DNA of 64,000 nucleotides from Sphingopyxis sp. BE259 (GTDB taxonomy: Bacteria > Pseudomonadota > Alphaproteobacteria > Sphingomonadales > Sphingomonadaceae), in NCBI RefSeq assembly GCF_031457495.1, contig NZ_JAVDWM010000001.1:2530001-2594000 (forward strand), in the 5' to 3' direction. The position numbers and the translations under genes are program-made. This document shows, in pieces, positions 33,941 to 43,552 of this stretch (its first letter is position 1; every line of letters starts with the position of its first letter). The notes under the pieces were generated by a model. The model worked only from the letters and a program-made list of their open reading frames with translations. It did not search any database and had not been told where the DNA came from.

Positions 33941-34068
33941 ACATCTTCGCTGGATCGCCCTCACCATGACGGCTGCTGCGATCGGGTTGCCGCCTTTAAC
34001 AGTGCGGGCGGTCGATGCAAGGGGCCAAATGCATCTTTCGACGCGTTTTGGATCCCGCACCGGAAAAA

Positions 34069-34392
34069 TCAGGTTTCGACGTCGTCGTCGTCCGCCGTCG
34101 CAACGCCCAGATCGTCGTCACCGCCCAGGTCAACGTCATTGTCCGGCGAATCATTGTCTTCATCGACATCGACGTCCAGATCCAGATCCTCGTCGACGAC
34201 GACCTCTTCCTTGACGGTCTTGCCGGGCTTTTCAACCTCGAACGGGGTCGATTGCTTCGATTTCAGGACCGATTCCGGAATCCAGTTGTAACCGCAATTG
34301 ATGCAGTTGATCGGATCATCCTTGGTCAAATCATAGAATCGGGTGGCGCATTTCGGGCAGCTGCGTTTCGTGCCCCATTCAGCCTTGATCAT
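34069..34392 (-). CDS. FYDLN-acid protein (TIGR02300 family)
   Basis: Protein of 107 residues, typical of alphaproteobacteria. The N-terminal zinc-ribbon-like part has CPKC and CINCG with the family signature ATRFYDLTKDDP between. The C-terminal half is a long acidic tail (DEDLDLDVDVDEDNDSPDND...). Function unknown; it regularly lies next to aroA and the cmk-rpsA region, as here, transcribed divergently. A GAGG ribosome-binding site is five bases before the ATG. Confidence 0.9.
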   Translation of the reverse strand: MIKAEWGTKRSCPKCATRFYDLTKDDPINCINCGYNWIPESVLKSKQSTPFEVEKPGKTVKEEVVVDEDLDLDVDVDEDNDSPDNDVDLGGDDDLGVATADDDDVET

Positions 34393-34516
34393 AAATGCCT
34401 CGTAACCTTCTGGAAACAGAATAAAATTTTAGGAGAGCGACGGACGCCTGCGCGGCGTCCATCAAATCGGCGTGCGCCTTGCCAGATTGTAAGGGCGCTG
34501 TCAAAAGCCGCTCGCC

Positions 34517-35845
34517 ATGACCGATCACACCGCCATCCCGCGCAGCTTTTCCGCTTCCGTTCCGCTCAAGGGCCGGATCGCGATTCCCGGCGACAAAAGC
34601 ATCTCGCACCGCGCTTTGATGCTGTCGGCGCTCGCGGTGGGGACAAGCCGCGTGACGGGCCTGCTCGAAGGCCATGACGTGCTCGCCACCGCAGCGGCGA
34701 TGCGCGCGATGGGCGCCAGCATCGAACGCCGCCCGGACGGCGAATGGGTAATCGACGGCGTCGGCGTCGGCGGGTTGCTCCAGCCACGCGAAGCGCTCGA
34801 CATGGGCAACAGCGGCACCTCGACCCGGCTGCTGATGGGATTGGTCGCGAGCCACCCGATCACCGCCACTTTCGTCGGTGATGCCAGCCTGTCGGGCCGC
34901 CCTATGGGCCGCGTCATTGATCCGCTAAGCGCCATGGGCGCCGACATCAGCGCGTCGCCGGGGGGCCGCTTACCATTGATGGTGCGCGGCCTCGCTCCTG
35001 CGATCCCGATGTCCTACCGCCTGCCCGTCGCCTCGGCGCAGGTGAAAAGCGCGGTACTGCTCGCGGGTCTGAACACCGGGGGGGTCACCGAAGTGGTCGA
35101 GCCGGTGCCGACGCGCGATCATAGCGAGCGGATGTTGCGCGGTTTCGGCGCCAATCTGAGCATCGAAATCGATCCCACGGGCACGCGCCATATTTGCATC
35201 ATGGGCGAAGCCGAACTCAAGCCGCAGACGATCGTCGTTCCCGGCGATCCGTCGTCGGCCGCCTTCTTCATCGTCGCTGCGCTGCTCGTGCCCGGCTCCG
35301 ACATCACCATCACCAATGTCGGGTTGAACCCGACCCGCGCCGGGCTGATCGATGTGCTGCGCCAGATGGGTGGAGACATCGAAGCGATCGACCCGCGCGA
35401 GGTCGGCGGCGAGCCCGTCGCCGACCTGCGTGTCCGCCACAGCGCTCTCACCGGCATCGACGTTGATCCCGCGGTCGCGCCGAGCATGATCGACGAATTC
35501 CCGATCCTGTTCGTCGCCGCGGCGCTGGCCAAGGGCCGCACCACCACGACCGGCCTCGACGAACTGCGCGTCAAGGAAAGCGACCGGCTGGCGGTGATGG
35601 CGACCGGCCTGAAAGCGATCGGCGCGCACGTCACCGAGACCGAGGACGGCCTGATCATCGACGGCACCGGCGGCGATCCGCTGCCCGGCGGCGCGACAAT
35701 CGCCGGGCACCTCGATCACCGTATCTGCATGAGCTTCGCGATCGCCGGACTTGTCACCGGGTCACCAGTGACGGTTGACGACATCGCCCCGGTAGCGACA
35801 AGTTTCCCCAATTTCGAACGCCTGTTGGAGGAACTCCAGACATGA
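34517..35845 (+). CDS. aroA: 3-phosphoshikimate 1-carboxyvinyltransferase (EPSP synthase)
   Basis: Sixth step of the shikimate pathway, joining shikimate-3-phosphate and phosphoenolpyruvate; 442 residues. Motifs: GDKSISHRALMLSALA (about 24-39), GNSGTSTRLLMG (about 97-108), RPMGRVIDPLSAMGA, KSAVLLAGLNT, DPSSAAFFIVAALLVPGS, IDEFPILFVAAALA and LRVKESDRLAVMA. First of three coupled genes (aroA, exported protein, cmk). TTGCCA at 34482 may belong to its promoter, but no clear -10 follows at the right distance. Confidence 0.95.
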   Translation: MTDHTAIPRSFSASVPLKGRIAIPGDKSISHRALMLSALAVGTSRVTGLLEGHDVLATAAAMRAMGASIERRPDGEWVIDGVGVGGLLQPREALDMGNSGTSTRLLMGLVASHPITATFVGDASLSGRPMGRVIDPLSAMGADISASPGGRLPLMVRGLAPAIPMSYRLPVASAQVKSAVLLAGLNTGGVTEVVEPVPTRDHSERMLRGFGANLSIEIDPTGTRHICIMGEAELKPQTIVVPGDPSSAAFFIVAALLVPGSDITITNVGLNPTRAGLIDVLRQMGGDIEAIDPREVGGEPVADLRVRHSALTGIDVDPAVAPSMIDEFPILFVAAALAKGRTTTTGLDELRVKESDRLAVMATGLKAIGAHVTETEDGLIIDGTGGDPLPGGATIAGHLDHRICMSFAIAGLVTGSPVTVDDIAPVATSFPNFERLLEELQT

Positions 35846-36372
35846 TGACATATCGCCCACGGCTGATCATGGCGCTTGGCGCCCTCTCCATCGCCGCGGC
35901 GGCGCTCACCGCGCCGTCGGCCATCGCCCAGCAACGCGCGGCCGACCCGTTCGTCCGCGCCGATACCAGCTTTTCGCCGCATCGGCTGAACCGCGCTGTC
36001 CGGCCACAGGCGATCGGCAAACCCGTCAATTGCTTCGACGACGAATGCGAATGGATCGACACGGCCGGGGTCGCGCACAGCTTCGGCGGCAAATTGCTGG
36101 CGATCAAACTGATGGCGGTGGCCCCCGGCGACCGCCGCGCCTTGTCGGCGCTGGGCATCGGCACCGCGCGCGACCGGTCGGCGGTACTGACCCGGGTCCG
36201 GGCGTTCCTGCCCGAAATCAAGGTCACCTGCCTGGACCCCGGCCTAGCGGGCGAAGGCGAAGGCATCGCGTCGTGCGGCGGTTCGTTCAAAAGCGGTGGC
36301 TGGATAAAATTGCTGTTCGGCCCCGACAATCGGCTGACCAGCGCCCGCATCGACGCGTTCCAGATCAACTGA
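35842..36372 (+). CDS. Exported protein of unknown function between aroA and cmk
   Basis: Protein of 176 residues with signal peptide (RLIMALGALSIAAAALTAPSAIA). Cys pairs NCFDDEC and TCLDPG...ASCGG may form disulfides in the periplasm. No family recognised. It overlaps aroA by four bases and cmk by one, so it is translated from the same message although unrelated to aromatic synthesis. Confidence 0.75.
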   Translation: MMTYRPRLIMALGALSIAAAALTAPSAIAQQRAADPFVRADTSFSPHRLNRAVRPQAIGKPVNCFDDECEWIDTAGVAHSFGGKLLAIKLMAVAPGDRRALSALGIGTARDRSAVLTRVRAFLPEIKVTCLDPGLAGEGEGIASCGGSFKSGGWIKLLFGPDNRLTSARIDAFQIN

Positions 36373-37001
36373 TGATCATCGCCGTCGACGGGCCGACCGC
36401 ATCGGGAAAAGGCACCATCGCCCGCGCGCTGGGCGATCATTTCGGCCTGCCGGTCCTCGACACCGGGCTGCTGTATCGCGCCGTCGGCTATCAGACCCAG
36501 CTGAACCATGGCGACGCCGACAACGCCGCCGACGCGCTGGCGGCGTGCGATTTTCCGGGCGCGCTGCTCGACGACCCGGCGCTGCGCTACGAAACCACCG
36601 GCGGCCTCGCCAGCCGGGTGTCCGTCCACCCGCAAGTCCGCGCTGCGCTGTTCCAGCGCCAGGTCGATTTCGCCAATCAGCCCGGCGGCGCGATCCTCGA
36701 CGGGCGCGACATCGGCACCGTCATCGCGCCGCATGCCGATGCCAAACTGTTCGTGACCGCCAGCGCCGACGTCCGCGCCCGCCGCCGTCATGCCGAGATG
36801 CTGTCGCGCGGCGTCGATGTCACTTATGACGCCGTCCTCGCCGATGTTCACGCCCGCGATGCCCGCGACACCGGGCGCGCCGACGCGCCGCTGCTGCGCG
36901 CCGACGATGCGATGTTGCTCGACAACAGCGACATGCCCCGCGACGCCGCAATTGCCGCCGCGATCGCGTTCGTCGAAGGCCGTTTAAACGACCGCGGCTG
37001 A
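36372..37001 (+). CDS. cmk: Cytidylate kinase
   Basis: Phosphorylates CMP and dCMP with ATP; 209 residues. P-loop MIIAVDGPTASGKGTIARAL at the N-terminus, LDTGLLYRAVG, LDGRDIGTVIAPHADAKLFV and the lid RARRRHAEMLSRG. The start ATG shares a base with the preceding stop (TGATG). The open frame upstream to 36030 is inside the exported-protein gene. cmk followed by rpsA and ihfB is a conserved order in proteobacteria. Confidence 0.94.
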   Translation: MIIAVDGPTASGKGTIARALGDHFGLPVLDTGLLYRAVGYQTQLNHGDADNAADALAACDFPGALLDDPALRYETTGGLASRVSVHPQVRAALFQRQVDFANQPGGAILDGRDIGTVIAPHADAKLFVTASADVRARRRHAEMLSRGVDVTYDAVLADVHARDARDTGRADAPLLRADDAMLLDNSDMPRDAAIAAAIAFVEGRLNDRG

Positions 37002-37015
37002 GCGGGCTTTCGACC

Positions 37016-37044
37016 TTGCCTTTGGCGGGTTTGCGGACTATAGG
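37016..37044 (+). promoter_or_regulatory. Candidate sigma-70 promoter between cmk and rpsA
   Basis: TTGCCT and TATAGG separated by exactly 17 bases, starting 14 bases after the cmk stop. It would start an RNA near 37051, about 225 bases before the rpsA start codon. Confidence 0.5.
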
Positions 37045-37110
37045 CGCCCGGTCCGACGGGCCTGTCAGCCGGTCGAGGCATGGACAGCCGCCGCCCCGAA
37101 CTGGAGCGTC

Positions 37111-37144
37111 GGGCGTGACGGATTGATTCCGCCGCGCCCTTTTT
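37111..37144 (+). terminator. Hairpin with T-run in the rpsA leader (attenuator or small-RNA end)
   Basis: Imperfect stem GGGCGTGACGG / CCGCCGCGCCC around a short loop, followed by TTTTT. It lies about 95 bases after the candidate promoter start and 133 bases before rpsA. It may terminate cmk transcription, attenuate rpsA or end a short RNA. The rest of the 276-base gap holds GC-rich inverted segments but no open frame I support. Confidence 0.5.
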
Positions 37145-37277
37145 GCTTTGCCCCTGCCCCGTCCGAACCGGTCCGAAGGATGTTCTGCATCGCATCCGGC
37201 GCGCGGGACATATCGGCCATTAAGACCAGCGGATCCAACCGCTTGGCCGGAACAAATGAAGTAAGGATATCATATAT

Positions 37278-38990
37278 ATGGCCACTACGGCTTTCCCGAC
37301 GCGCGACGATTTCGCCGCGATGCTCGACGAATCGCTTGGTGGTGCCGACGGCGGCTTTGAAGGCCGCGTCGTCAAGGGCACCGTGACCGCGATTGAAAAC
37401 GACCTGGCAGTGATCGACATCGGTTTGAAGAGCGAAGGCCGCGTGCCGCTGCGCGAATTCGCCATGCCGGGCCAGAAGGCCGACATCAATGTCGGTGACG
37501 AAGTCGAAGTCTATGTCGACCGCGTCGAAAACGCCAATGGCGAAACCATGCTGTCGCGCGACCGCGCTCGCCGCGAAGCTGCCTGGGACCGCCTGGAAGA
37601 AGAATTCAACAAGGAAGCCCGCGTCGAAGGCGTCATCTTTGGCCGCGTCAAGGGCGGCTTCACCGTCGATCTCGGCGGCGCCGTGGCGTTCCTGCCCGGT
37701 TCGCAGGTCGATATCCGCCCGGTGCGCGATGTCGGCCCGCTGATGGACCTGCCGCAGCCCTTCCAGATTCTCAAGATGGATCGCCGCCGCGGCAACATCG
37801 TCGTGTCGCGCCGCGCCATCCTGGAAGAAACGCGCGCCGAACAGCGCTCGGGCCTGATCCTGAACCTCGAAGAGGGCCAGATCATCGAAGGCGCCGTCAA
37901 GAACATCACCGATTATGGTGCGTTCGTTGATCTCGGCGGTATCGACGGCCTGCTCCATGTCACCGACATGAGCTACAAGCGCGTCAACCACCCGAGCGAA
38001 GTCATCAACATCGGTGACACCGTCCGCGTCCAGATCATCCGCATCAACCGCGACACCCAGCGCATCAGCCTGGGCATGAAGCAGCTTGAGAGCGATCCGT
38101 GGGAAGGCGTTGCCGCCAAATATCCGGTCGGCGCGAAGCTGTCGGGTGTCGTTACCAACATCACCGATTACGGCGCGTTCGTCGAACTGGAAGCCGGCAT
38201 CGAAGGCCTGGTCCACGTCAGCGAAATGTCGTGGGTCAAGAAGAACGTCCACCCCGGCAAGATCGTTTCGACCAGCCAGGAAGTCGACGTCATCGTTCTC
38301 GAAGTCGACAGCGACAAGCGCCGCATTTCGCTGGGCCTCAAGCAGGCTCAGTCGAACCCCTGGGGCGCGTTTGCCGATGAACATCCGGTCGGCTCGGTCG
38401 TCGAAGGCGAAGTCAAGAACGCAACCGAATTCGGTCTGTTCGTCGGCCTGCCCGGCGACGTCGATGGCATGGTCCATATGTCGGACATCGCCTGGGGCAT
38501 CTCGGGCGAAGAAGCGCTGCACCTCCACCGCAAGGGCGAGGCCGTGCAGGTCGTCGTGCTCGACGTCGATGTCGAAAAGGAACGCATCAGCCTCGGCATC
38601 AAGCAGCTTGAAAAGGGTGCGCCCGCGGTTGGCGGCGGCACCGCCGCTGCCGGTTCGGTCAAGAAGAACGACGTGATCACCGTCACCGTCCTCGAAGTTC
38701 GCGACAACGGGCTGGAAGTCCAGGCCGGCGACGATGGCGCCACCGGCTTCATCAAGCGCGCCGACCTTGGCCGCGACCGCGACGAACAGCGCGCCGAGCG
38801 CTATCAGGTCGGTCAGAAGTTCGATGCAATGGTCATCGGCTTCGATCGCTCGAAAAAGCCGAACTTCTCGGTCAAGGCGATGCAGATCGCCGAAGAGAAG
38901 CAGGCTGTGGCGCAGTACGGCTCGTCGGACTCGGGTGCCTCGCTCGGCGACATCCTTGGCGAAGCACTGAAGGCCGGCAAGAAAGATTAA
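37278..38990 (+). CDS. rpsA: 30S ribosomal protein S1
   Basis: Ribosomal protein that unfolds and recruits mRNA; 570 residues with six S1 (OB-fold) repeats at roughly 25-91, 110-175, 196-264, 281-351, 368-438 and 460-530. Repeats 3 and 4 carry the characteristic ITDYGAFVDLGGIDGLLHVTDMS and ITDYGAFVELEAGIEGLVHVSEMS patterns. Codon use is markedly biased (AAG, GAA, GGC), as expected for high expression. AAGGA lies ten bases before the ATG. It is followed by its own terminator. Confidence 0.96.
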   Translation: MATTAFPTRDDFAAMLDESLGGADGGFEGRVVKGTVTAIENDLAVIDIGLKSEGRVPLREFAMPGQKADINVGDEVEVYVDRVENANGETMLSRDRARREAAWDRLEEEFNKEARVEGVIFGRVKGGFTVDLGGAVAFLPGSQVDIRPVRDVGPLMDLPQPFQILKMDRRRGNIVVSRRAILEETRAEQRSGLILNLEEGQIIEGAVKNITDYGAFVDLGGIDGLLHVTDMSYKRVNHPSEVINIGDTVRVQIIRINRDTQRISLGMKQLESDPWEGVAAKYPVGAKLSGVVTNITDYGAFVELEAGIEGLVHVSEMSWVKKNVHPGKIVSTSQEVDVIVLEVDSDKRRISLGLKQAQSNPWGAFADEHPVGSVVEGEVKNATEFGLFVGLPGDVDGMVHMSDIAWGISGEEALHLHRKGEAVQVVVLDVDVEKERISLGIKQLEKGAPAVGGGTAAAGSVKKNDVITVTVLEVRDNGLEVQAGDDGATGFIKRADLGRDRDEQRAERYQVGQKFDAMVIGFDRSKKPNFSVKAMQIAEEKQAVAQYGSSDSGASLGDILGEALKAGKKD

Positions 38991-39020
38991 TTTCAAACTT
39001 GCATAGCGAAACGAACGAAA

Positions 39021-39055
39021 AGGCCCGCAGAGCGTCCCTCTGCGGGCCTTTTTCT
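39021..39055 (+). terminator. Rho-independent terminator of rpsA
   Basis: Perfect stem AGGCCCGCAGAG / CTCTGCGGGCCT with a short loop and a following TTTTTC tract, 30 bases after the rpsA stop codon. Confidence 0.9.
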
Positions 39056-39193
39056 TTCAGTGATATATTTTGACCAAACAGTGATTCATGATAGTCTTCG
39101 CGCGCGTTGGGAGGGGTCTCACGCACAGAATGGACCGGCAACGACCGGACGCCTGCTTCGGCGGGAGAGCGTGATTTATAATAGGGGAAGCCA

Positions 39194-39472
39194 ATGATCC
39201 GGTCAGAACTGGTTCAGAAGATCGCGAGCGAAAACAGCGATTTGCGTGTCGACGAGGTCGAGCGCATCGTGGATACTTTTTTTGATTCCATCGTCGAGCA
39301 GCTGGCCGCCGGGGGCCGCGTCGAGCTGCGCGGGTTCGGGGCGTTCTCGACCCGTTCGCGCGAATCGCGCACCGGCCGCAACCCGCGCACCGGCGCGTCG
39401 GTCGACGTGAAGGCGAAAAATGTCCCCTATTTCAAACCCGGCAAAGAAATGCGCGAGCGCCTGAACGACTAA
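39194..39472 (+). CDS. ihfB: Integration host factor subunit beta
   Basis: DNA-bending protein of 92 residues, partner of IhfA. Shows [41 protein letters not shown] and the DNA-contacting beta-arm [29 protein letters not shown] with its Pro. A ribosome-binding site AGGGGA is five bases before the ATG. Upstream, TTGACC at 39070 and TAGTCT at 39092 may form its promoter. The 150 bases after the gene contain nothing clear. Confidence 0.93.
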   Translation: MIRSELVQKIASENSDLRVDEVERIVDTFFDSIVEQLAAGGRVELRGFGAFSTRSRESRTGRNPRTGASVDVKAKNVPYFKPGKEMRERLND

Positions 39473-39622
39473 ATCAGTGCGCCGAGCGATCATCGAGCCG
39501 GGTGCAGACGTTAAGTTTCGCCCGGTTGCGATGCAAATATCTGTGATGGCAATCATACTGCCTTTAAGGTGTGCGCCCGGCTGCAATGGCTAAACCGCGC
39601 ACCGATGTCACTTCGCGTCCGA

Positions 39623-40390
39623 TCAGTTCTTGAGCCGGTATCCAGTCCGAAACATCCAGAAAATCACCCCCAGGCACAGCGCGAAAAACAGCGCGACCGC
39701 GCCCATGCTCACCCCGATGCCGACGTCGCCCTGCCCAAAGAAGGTCCAGCGAAAACCGCTGATCAGATAGACGACGGGATTGAACAAGGTCACCGTCCGC
39801 CACGCCGCGGGCAGCATGTCGAGCGAGTAGAAGGCGCCGCCCAAAAAGGTGAGCGGATAGATGACGAGCATCGGGATCACCTGCAACTGCTCGAAACTCT
39901 GCGCCCAGATGCCGATGATGAAGCCGAACAGGCAAAATGTCACCGCCATCAACAGCATGAAGCCGACCATCAAAAGGGGATGCGCCACCTGGACATCGAC
40001 GAACAGATGTGCGGTGGCAAAGATGATCGCGCCGATAATCACCGACTTGGTCGCCGCCGCACCGACATAGGCGATCACCGTTTCCAGCGGTGACAGCGGC
40101 GCCGACAGCATCTCGTAAATCGTTCCGGTCCATTTGGGCATATAGATGCCGAACGACGCGTTGCTGATGCTTTCGGTGAACATCGTCAGCATCATCAGCC
40201 CGGGGACGATGAAGGCGCCGTAAGGCACGCTGCCAACCTCGCTCATGCGGCTGCCGATCGCCGATCCGAACACGACAAAATACAGCGCAGTAGTGATGAC
40301 CGGCAGCGCCAGACTGGTCCACACGGTGCGCCCGAAGCGGGCCAGTTCAAAAGCATAGATTGCGCGCACGCCGCGCCAGTTCGCGGTCAT
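39623..40390 (-). CDS. ABC-2 type transporter permease
   Basis: Inner-membrane exporter subunit of 255 residues with six membrane segments ([102 protein letters not shown]). It has the ABC-2 signature [21 protein letters not shown] between the second and third. Most like YadH-type permeases. Substrate unknown. Its start overlaps the stop of the ATPase gene by four bases, so the two form one exporter. Confidence 0.9.
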   Translation of the reverse strand: MTANWRGVRAIYAFELARFGRTVWTSLALPVITTALYFVVFGSAIGSRMSEVGSVPYGAFIVPGLMMLTMFTESISNASFGIYMPKWTGTIYEMLSAPLSPLETVIAYVGAAATKSVIIGAIIFATAHLFVDVQVAHPLLMVGFMLLMAVTFCLFGFIIGIWAQSFEQLQVIPMLVIYPLTFLGGAFYSLDMLPAAWRTVTLFNPVVYLISGFRWTFFGQGDVGIGVSMGAVALFFALCLGVIFWMFRTGYRLKN

Positions 40391-41325
40391 GCGGCCTCTC
40401 CCTTGGTTTCATGGACCAACCCGACGAAAATATCCTCGAGCGAACTTTGTTTTGTGTGCAGATCCTTGAACGCGATCCCGATGTCGCTCATCCGCCGCAA
40501 AAGCGACGGCACCCCAGTCGCTTCGGCCTGGCTGTCGAATTCATAAACCAGCTCGTGGCCATCGCCCGCCAGTTCAAGCGTCCAGTCGGCCAGCTCGGCG
40601 GGGATAGCACCCAGCGGTTCGGCCAGGTTGAGCGTGAGCGTCTTGCGCCCCAGTTTCTTGATCAGCGCGTGCTTTTCCTCGACCAGGATCAGGCGCCCAC
40701 CGGTGATCACCCCGACCCGGTCGGCCATTTCCTCGGCCTCTTCGATATAATGGGTTGTGAGGATGATCGTCACGCCGCGCTCGCGCAGCCCGTGGACCAT
40801 CTGCCACATATCGCGGCGCAGCTCGACATCGACCCCCGCGGTCGGTTCGTCGAGAAACAGGATTTCGGGCTCGTGGCTCAGCGCCTTGGCGATCATCACC
40901 CGGCGCTTCATCCCGCCCGACAGCTCCATGATTTTCGACCCGCGCTTGTCCCAGAGTGACAGGTCGCGCAGCAATTGTTCGATGAACAGGGGATCGCGCG
41001 GCTTGCCGAACAGCCCTCGCGAAAAACTGACCGTCGCCAGCACCGTTTCGAACGCATCGGTGTGCAATTCCTGCGGCACCAGCCCGATCATCGTCCGCGC
41101 CGCCCGATAGTCGCGCGCATGATCACGGCCAGCAACAGTCACCGTCCCCGCCGTCGCGGTCACAATGCCGCAGACGATGCTGATCAGCGTCGTCTTGCCC
41201 GCGCCATTCGGCCCGAGCAGCGCGAAAATTTCGCCTTTGTTGATGGTAAGGTCGACATCGCGAAGCGCGACGTGGCCGCTTTTATAGGTTTTCCCGAGGC
41301 CGGAAATTTCAAGCACTGCTGTCAT
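40387..41325 (-). CDS. ABC transporter ATP-binding protein
   Basis: Nucleotide-binding subunit of 312 residues paired with the ABC-2 permease. Walker [15 protein letters not shown]-loop LVPQELH, signature LSGGMKRR, Walker [13 protein letters not shown] and switch His in [19 protein letters not shown]-terminal extension of about 90 residues follows the ATPase core, as in YadG/DrrA-type exporters. No drug-resistance or polysaccharide gene is adjacent that would suggest the cargo. Confidence 0.93.
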   Translation of the reverse strand: MTAVLEISGLGKTYKSGHVALRDVDLTINKGEIFALLGPNGAGKTTLISIVCGIVTATAGTVTVAGRDHARDYRAARTMIGLVPQELHTDAFETVLATVSFSRGLFGKPRDPLFIEQLLRDLSLWDKRGSKIMELSGGMKRRVMIAKALSHEPEILFLDEPTAGVDVELRRDMWQMVHGLRERGVTIILTTHYIEEAEEMADRVGVITGGRLILVEEKHALIKKLGRKTLTLNLAEPLGAIPAELADWTLELAGDGHELVYEFDSQAEATGVPSLLRRMSDIGIAFKDLHTKQSSLEDIFVGLVHETKGEAA

Positions 41326-41416
41326 GCCCCGCCGTCTAGCCGACCCACCCGGCGGCGGGAAGCGGCAAACATCGCTTGACCTGCCCTAGCCCATCGGCTT
41401 GATCGGCACCGCCTGT

Positions 41417-41502
41417 GCGGACGTGGCGAAATCGGTAGACGCAGCAGACTTAAAATCTGCCATCCTCTGGATATGCGGGTTCAAGTCCCGCCGTCCGCAC
41501 CA
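41417..41502 (+). tRNA. tRNA-Leu (anticodon TAA)
   Basis: Class II tRNA with acceptor GCGGACG / CGTCCGC plus A and CCA, D-arm GTGGCGAAATCGGTAGAC, anticodon TAA in CTTAAAA, a long variable arm and T-arm GCGGGTTCAAGTCCCGC. Directly precedes the lipoprotein gene on the same strand. Confidence 0.96.
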
Positions 41503-41607
41503 GCACCATCCTTTGCACCGCCCCGCGGCCCGATGCCACTTTCGGTTTTGTGTGGCGCGGCTATGATGGCGCCGATGACAGCGAAAATCGACCAAGGGCA
41601 GAACAGG

Positions 41608-43083
41608 ATGCGGATCGCCGCGACGGCGGGCCTGCTCCTGCTCAGCCTTGGCAGCTGCGGGCTGTTCGGCGAGCGCGGTCCGGTCAGGATCGCCGCGATG
41701 GGGCCGCTCAATCCCGCCGCCAGCCCGCTGACCGGCGAATTGTCCGCCGCCAATATCGCGCTGCTCGATGCGACGTCGCAGGGGCTGGTCAGCTATGATG
41801 GCGAGGGTCAGATCGACACTGGCCTCGCCGATCGCTGGACGGTGACCACCGACGGGCGCAGCTATATTTTCCGCCTGCGCGAGGCAAAATGGACCAATGG
41901 CCGCAAAGTGACGGCGCAGGATGTCGCCGCAATCCTGCGCGCCTATCTGGCGCCCGCCAGCCGCCACGTCCTCAAAAGCGATTTCCCCGAGATCGAGACG
42001 ATCCGCGCGATGACCGATACTGTTATCGAAATCCGCCTGTCGGTGCCGCAGCCCGCGATCCTCGAACTGCTCGCGCAGCCGTCGATGGCGATCGTCAACC
42101 GCGGCATGGGCTGGGGACCGATGCGGTCGCGCAAGATCGGGCGGGCCATATTGTTGTCGCCCGCCCCCGACCCGCTTGCCGAGGATGCGGCCGCCGCCGA
42201 AGCCGCCGCGAACGATCCCGCCGCGTCGATCGAGCTGGTCGGCACCTCGCCCGCCGGCGCGCTGGCGCGGTTCAAGAACGGCTATGCCGACGGGGTGATC
42301 GGTGGCCGCTTTTCCACCCTGCCCTATTTCGCGGCGTCGAACATCGGCCGCTCGCGACTGGTCGTCGACCCCGCCCCCGGCCTGTTCGGCCTGTCGTTTG
42401 TCCGTGCCGAGGGGTTTCTGGCCACCGACGCCAATCGCGATGCGCTGATGCGCGCGATCCGGCGCGAGCGGCTGGTCGAGGCGTTCGGTCTGGAGGAATG
42501 GCAGCCGCAATTGACGCTGCGCCCCGCGGTCCACACCCGCGACGGCGGCCCCGCGCCGCTGCGCCCGGCCTGGGCCGATTATGACGATGCGTCGCGGCAG
42601 GCGCAGGCGAAGCGGATCGTCGATGCGTGGCGCGCCGCCGGGCGCGACATCGAACCGCTGCGGATCGCGGTTCCCGATTCGCCCGGCGGCCGCATCCTCT
42701 TTGCCTATGTCGCCGCCGATTTCGCCGCGATCGGCGTCCCCAGCCGCCGCGTCGCGATGGCCTCCACCGCCGACCTGCGCCTGATCGACGAGGTCGCCCC
42801 CAATGATGACGCGCTGTGGGCGCTGCGCCGCCTGTCGTGCCGCCGCGACACACTGTGCAATCGCGAGGCGCAGGACCTGATCGAACAGGCAATGCGCAAC
42901 ATCGACATCGGCCAGCGTGCCGCGCAGATCAGCGACGCCGAAGTCGTGCTGGCCCGCTACACCCCGTTCATCCCGCTCGCCACGCCGCTGCGCTGGTCGG
43001 TCGCGGCGCAGCGGCTGACCGGGCTGCGCCCCAACCCCCGCGCCCAGCACCCATTGAATCACATGATCGCCGCTCCCAATTAA
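41608..43083 (+). CDS. Solute-binding lipoprotein, SBP_bac_5 (oligopeptide-binding) type
   Basis: Predicted lipid-anchored binding protein of 491 residues. Signal peptide and lipobox MRIAATAGLLLLSLGSC; mature part with ALLDATSQGLVSYDGEGQIDTGLADRW, RSYIFRLREAKWTNGRKVTAQDVAA and the C-terminal EVVLARYTPFIPLATPLRW, which are hallmarks of OppA/DppA-type proteins. No permease or ATPase genes are next to it, unusual for the family, so it may serve a distant transporter or act otherwise. ATG 41608 has AAGGG nine bases upstream; ATG 41575 is an alternative. The frame further upstream overlaps the tRNA. Confidence 0.82.
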   Translation: MRIAATAGLLLLSLGSCGLFGERGPVRIAAMGPLNPAASPLTGELSAANIALLDATSQGLVSYDGEGQIDTGLADRWTVTTDGRSYIFRLREAKWTNGRKVTAQDVAAILRAYLAPASRHVLKSDFPEIETIRAMTDTVIEIRLSVPQPAILELLAQPSMAIVNRGMGWGPMRSRKIGRAILLSPAPDPLAEDAAAAEAAANDPAASIELVGTSPAGALARFKNGYADGVIGGRFSTLPYFAASNIGRSRLVVDPAPGLFGLSFVRAEGFLATDANRDALMRAIRRERLVEAFGLEEWQPQLTLRPAVHTRDGGPAPLRPAWADYDDASRQAQAKRIVDAWRAAGRDIEPLRIAVPDSPGGRILFAYVAADFAAIGVPSRRVAMASTADLRLIDEVAPNDDALWALRRLSCRRDTLCNREAQDLIEQAMRNIDIGQRAAQISDAEVVLARYTPFIPLATPLRWSVAAQRLTGLRPNPRAQHPLNHMIAAPN

Positions 43084-43087
43084 AGCG

Positions 43088-43546
43088 ATGGCGCCGATCG
43101 TGGCGCATTACGAAAGCACCTCCATGGCCCCCACGCCGCCCAATCCCGACGCCATTTTCGACGCGCTGATCCAGAACCGCAACGACCCGGCGGCACTCCG
43201 CAAGCGGGTCGAGACGCTGGAAATCCTGCTCGAACGCAGTTTTGTCATTCCCGGCATCAACCGGCCGGTCGGGCTCGACGCCATCGTCGGGCTGGTCCCC
43301 GTGGTTGGCGACCTCATCGCCGCGACGATGGGCGCCTATCTGATCTGGGAAGCGCGCAACCTTGGTATGCCGAAATGGAAACTGTGGCGGATGGCGGGCA
43401 ATTTGGGCGTCGACACCGCGCTCGGTGCGATCCCGCTGGTCGGCGACGCGTTCGACCTGTTCTTCCGCTCGAACACCCGCAATCTCAAGATCATCAAGCG
43501 CCACCTCGACAAGCATCACCCCGGCACGATCATCATCGATCAATAA
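43088..43546 (+). CDS. DUF4112 membrane protein
   Basis: Protein of 152 residues (140 if the ATG at 43124 is used). The DUF4112 domain covers about 45-140: ERSFVIPGINRPVGLDAIVG, LVPVVGDLIAATMGAYLIW and LGAIPLVGDAFDLFFRSNTRNLKII, with two short hydrophobic hairpins rather than full membrane helices. Function unknown. It follows the lipoprotein gene by four bases, indicating co-transcription. Confidence 0.85.
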   Translation: MAPIVAHYESTSMAPTPPNPDAIFDALIQNRNDPAALRKRVETLEILLERSFVIPGINRPVGLDAIVGLVPVVGDLIAATMGAYLIWEARNLGMPKWKLWRMAGNLGVDTALGAIPLVGDAFDLFFRSNTRNLKIIKRHLDKHHPGTIIIDQ

Positions 43547-43552
43547 TTTCAT

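Noticed and set aside
34069..34250. GTCGTC/ATCGTC simple repeats
   Set aside because: They encode the acidic Asp-rich tail of the FYDLN protein.
37065..38996. A 643-codon frame antisense to rpsA
   Set aside because: Mirror of the biased codon use of rpsA; no start signal and no domain.
39473..39622. Search for a small gene or RNA after ihfB
   Set aside because: No open frame with a start signal and no clear hairpin plus T-run; left unannotated.
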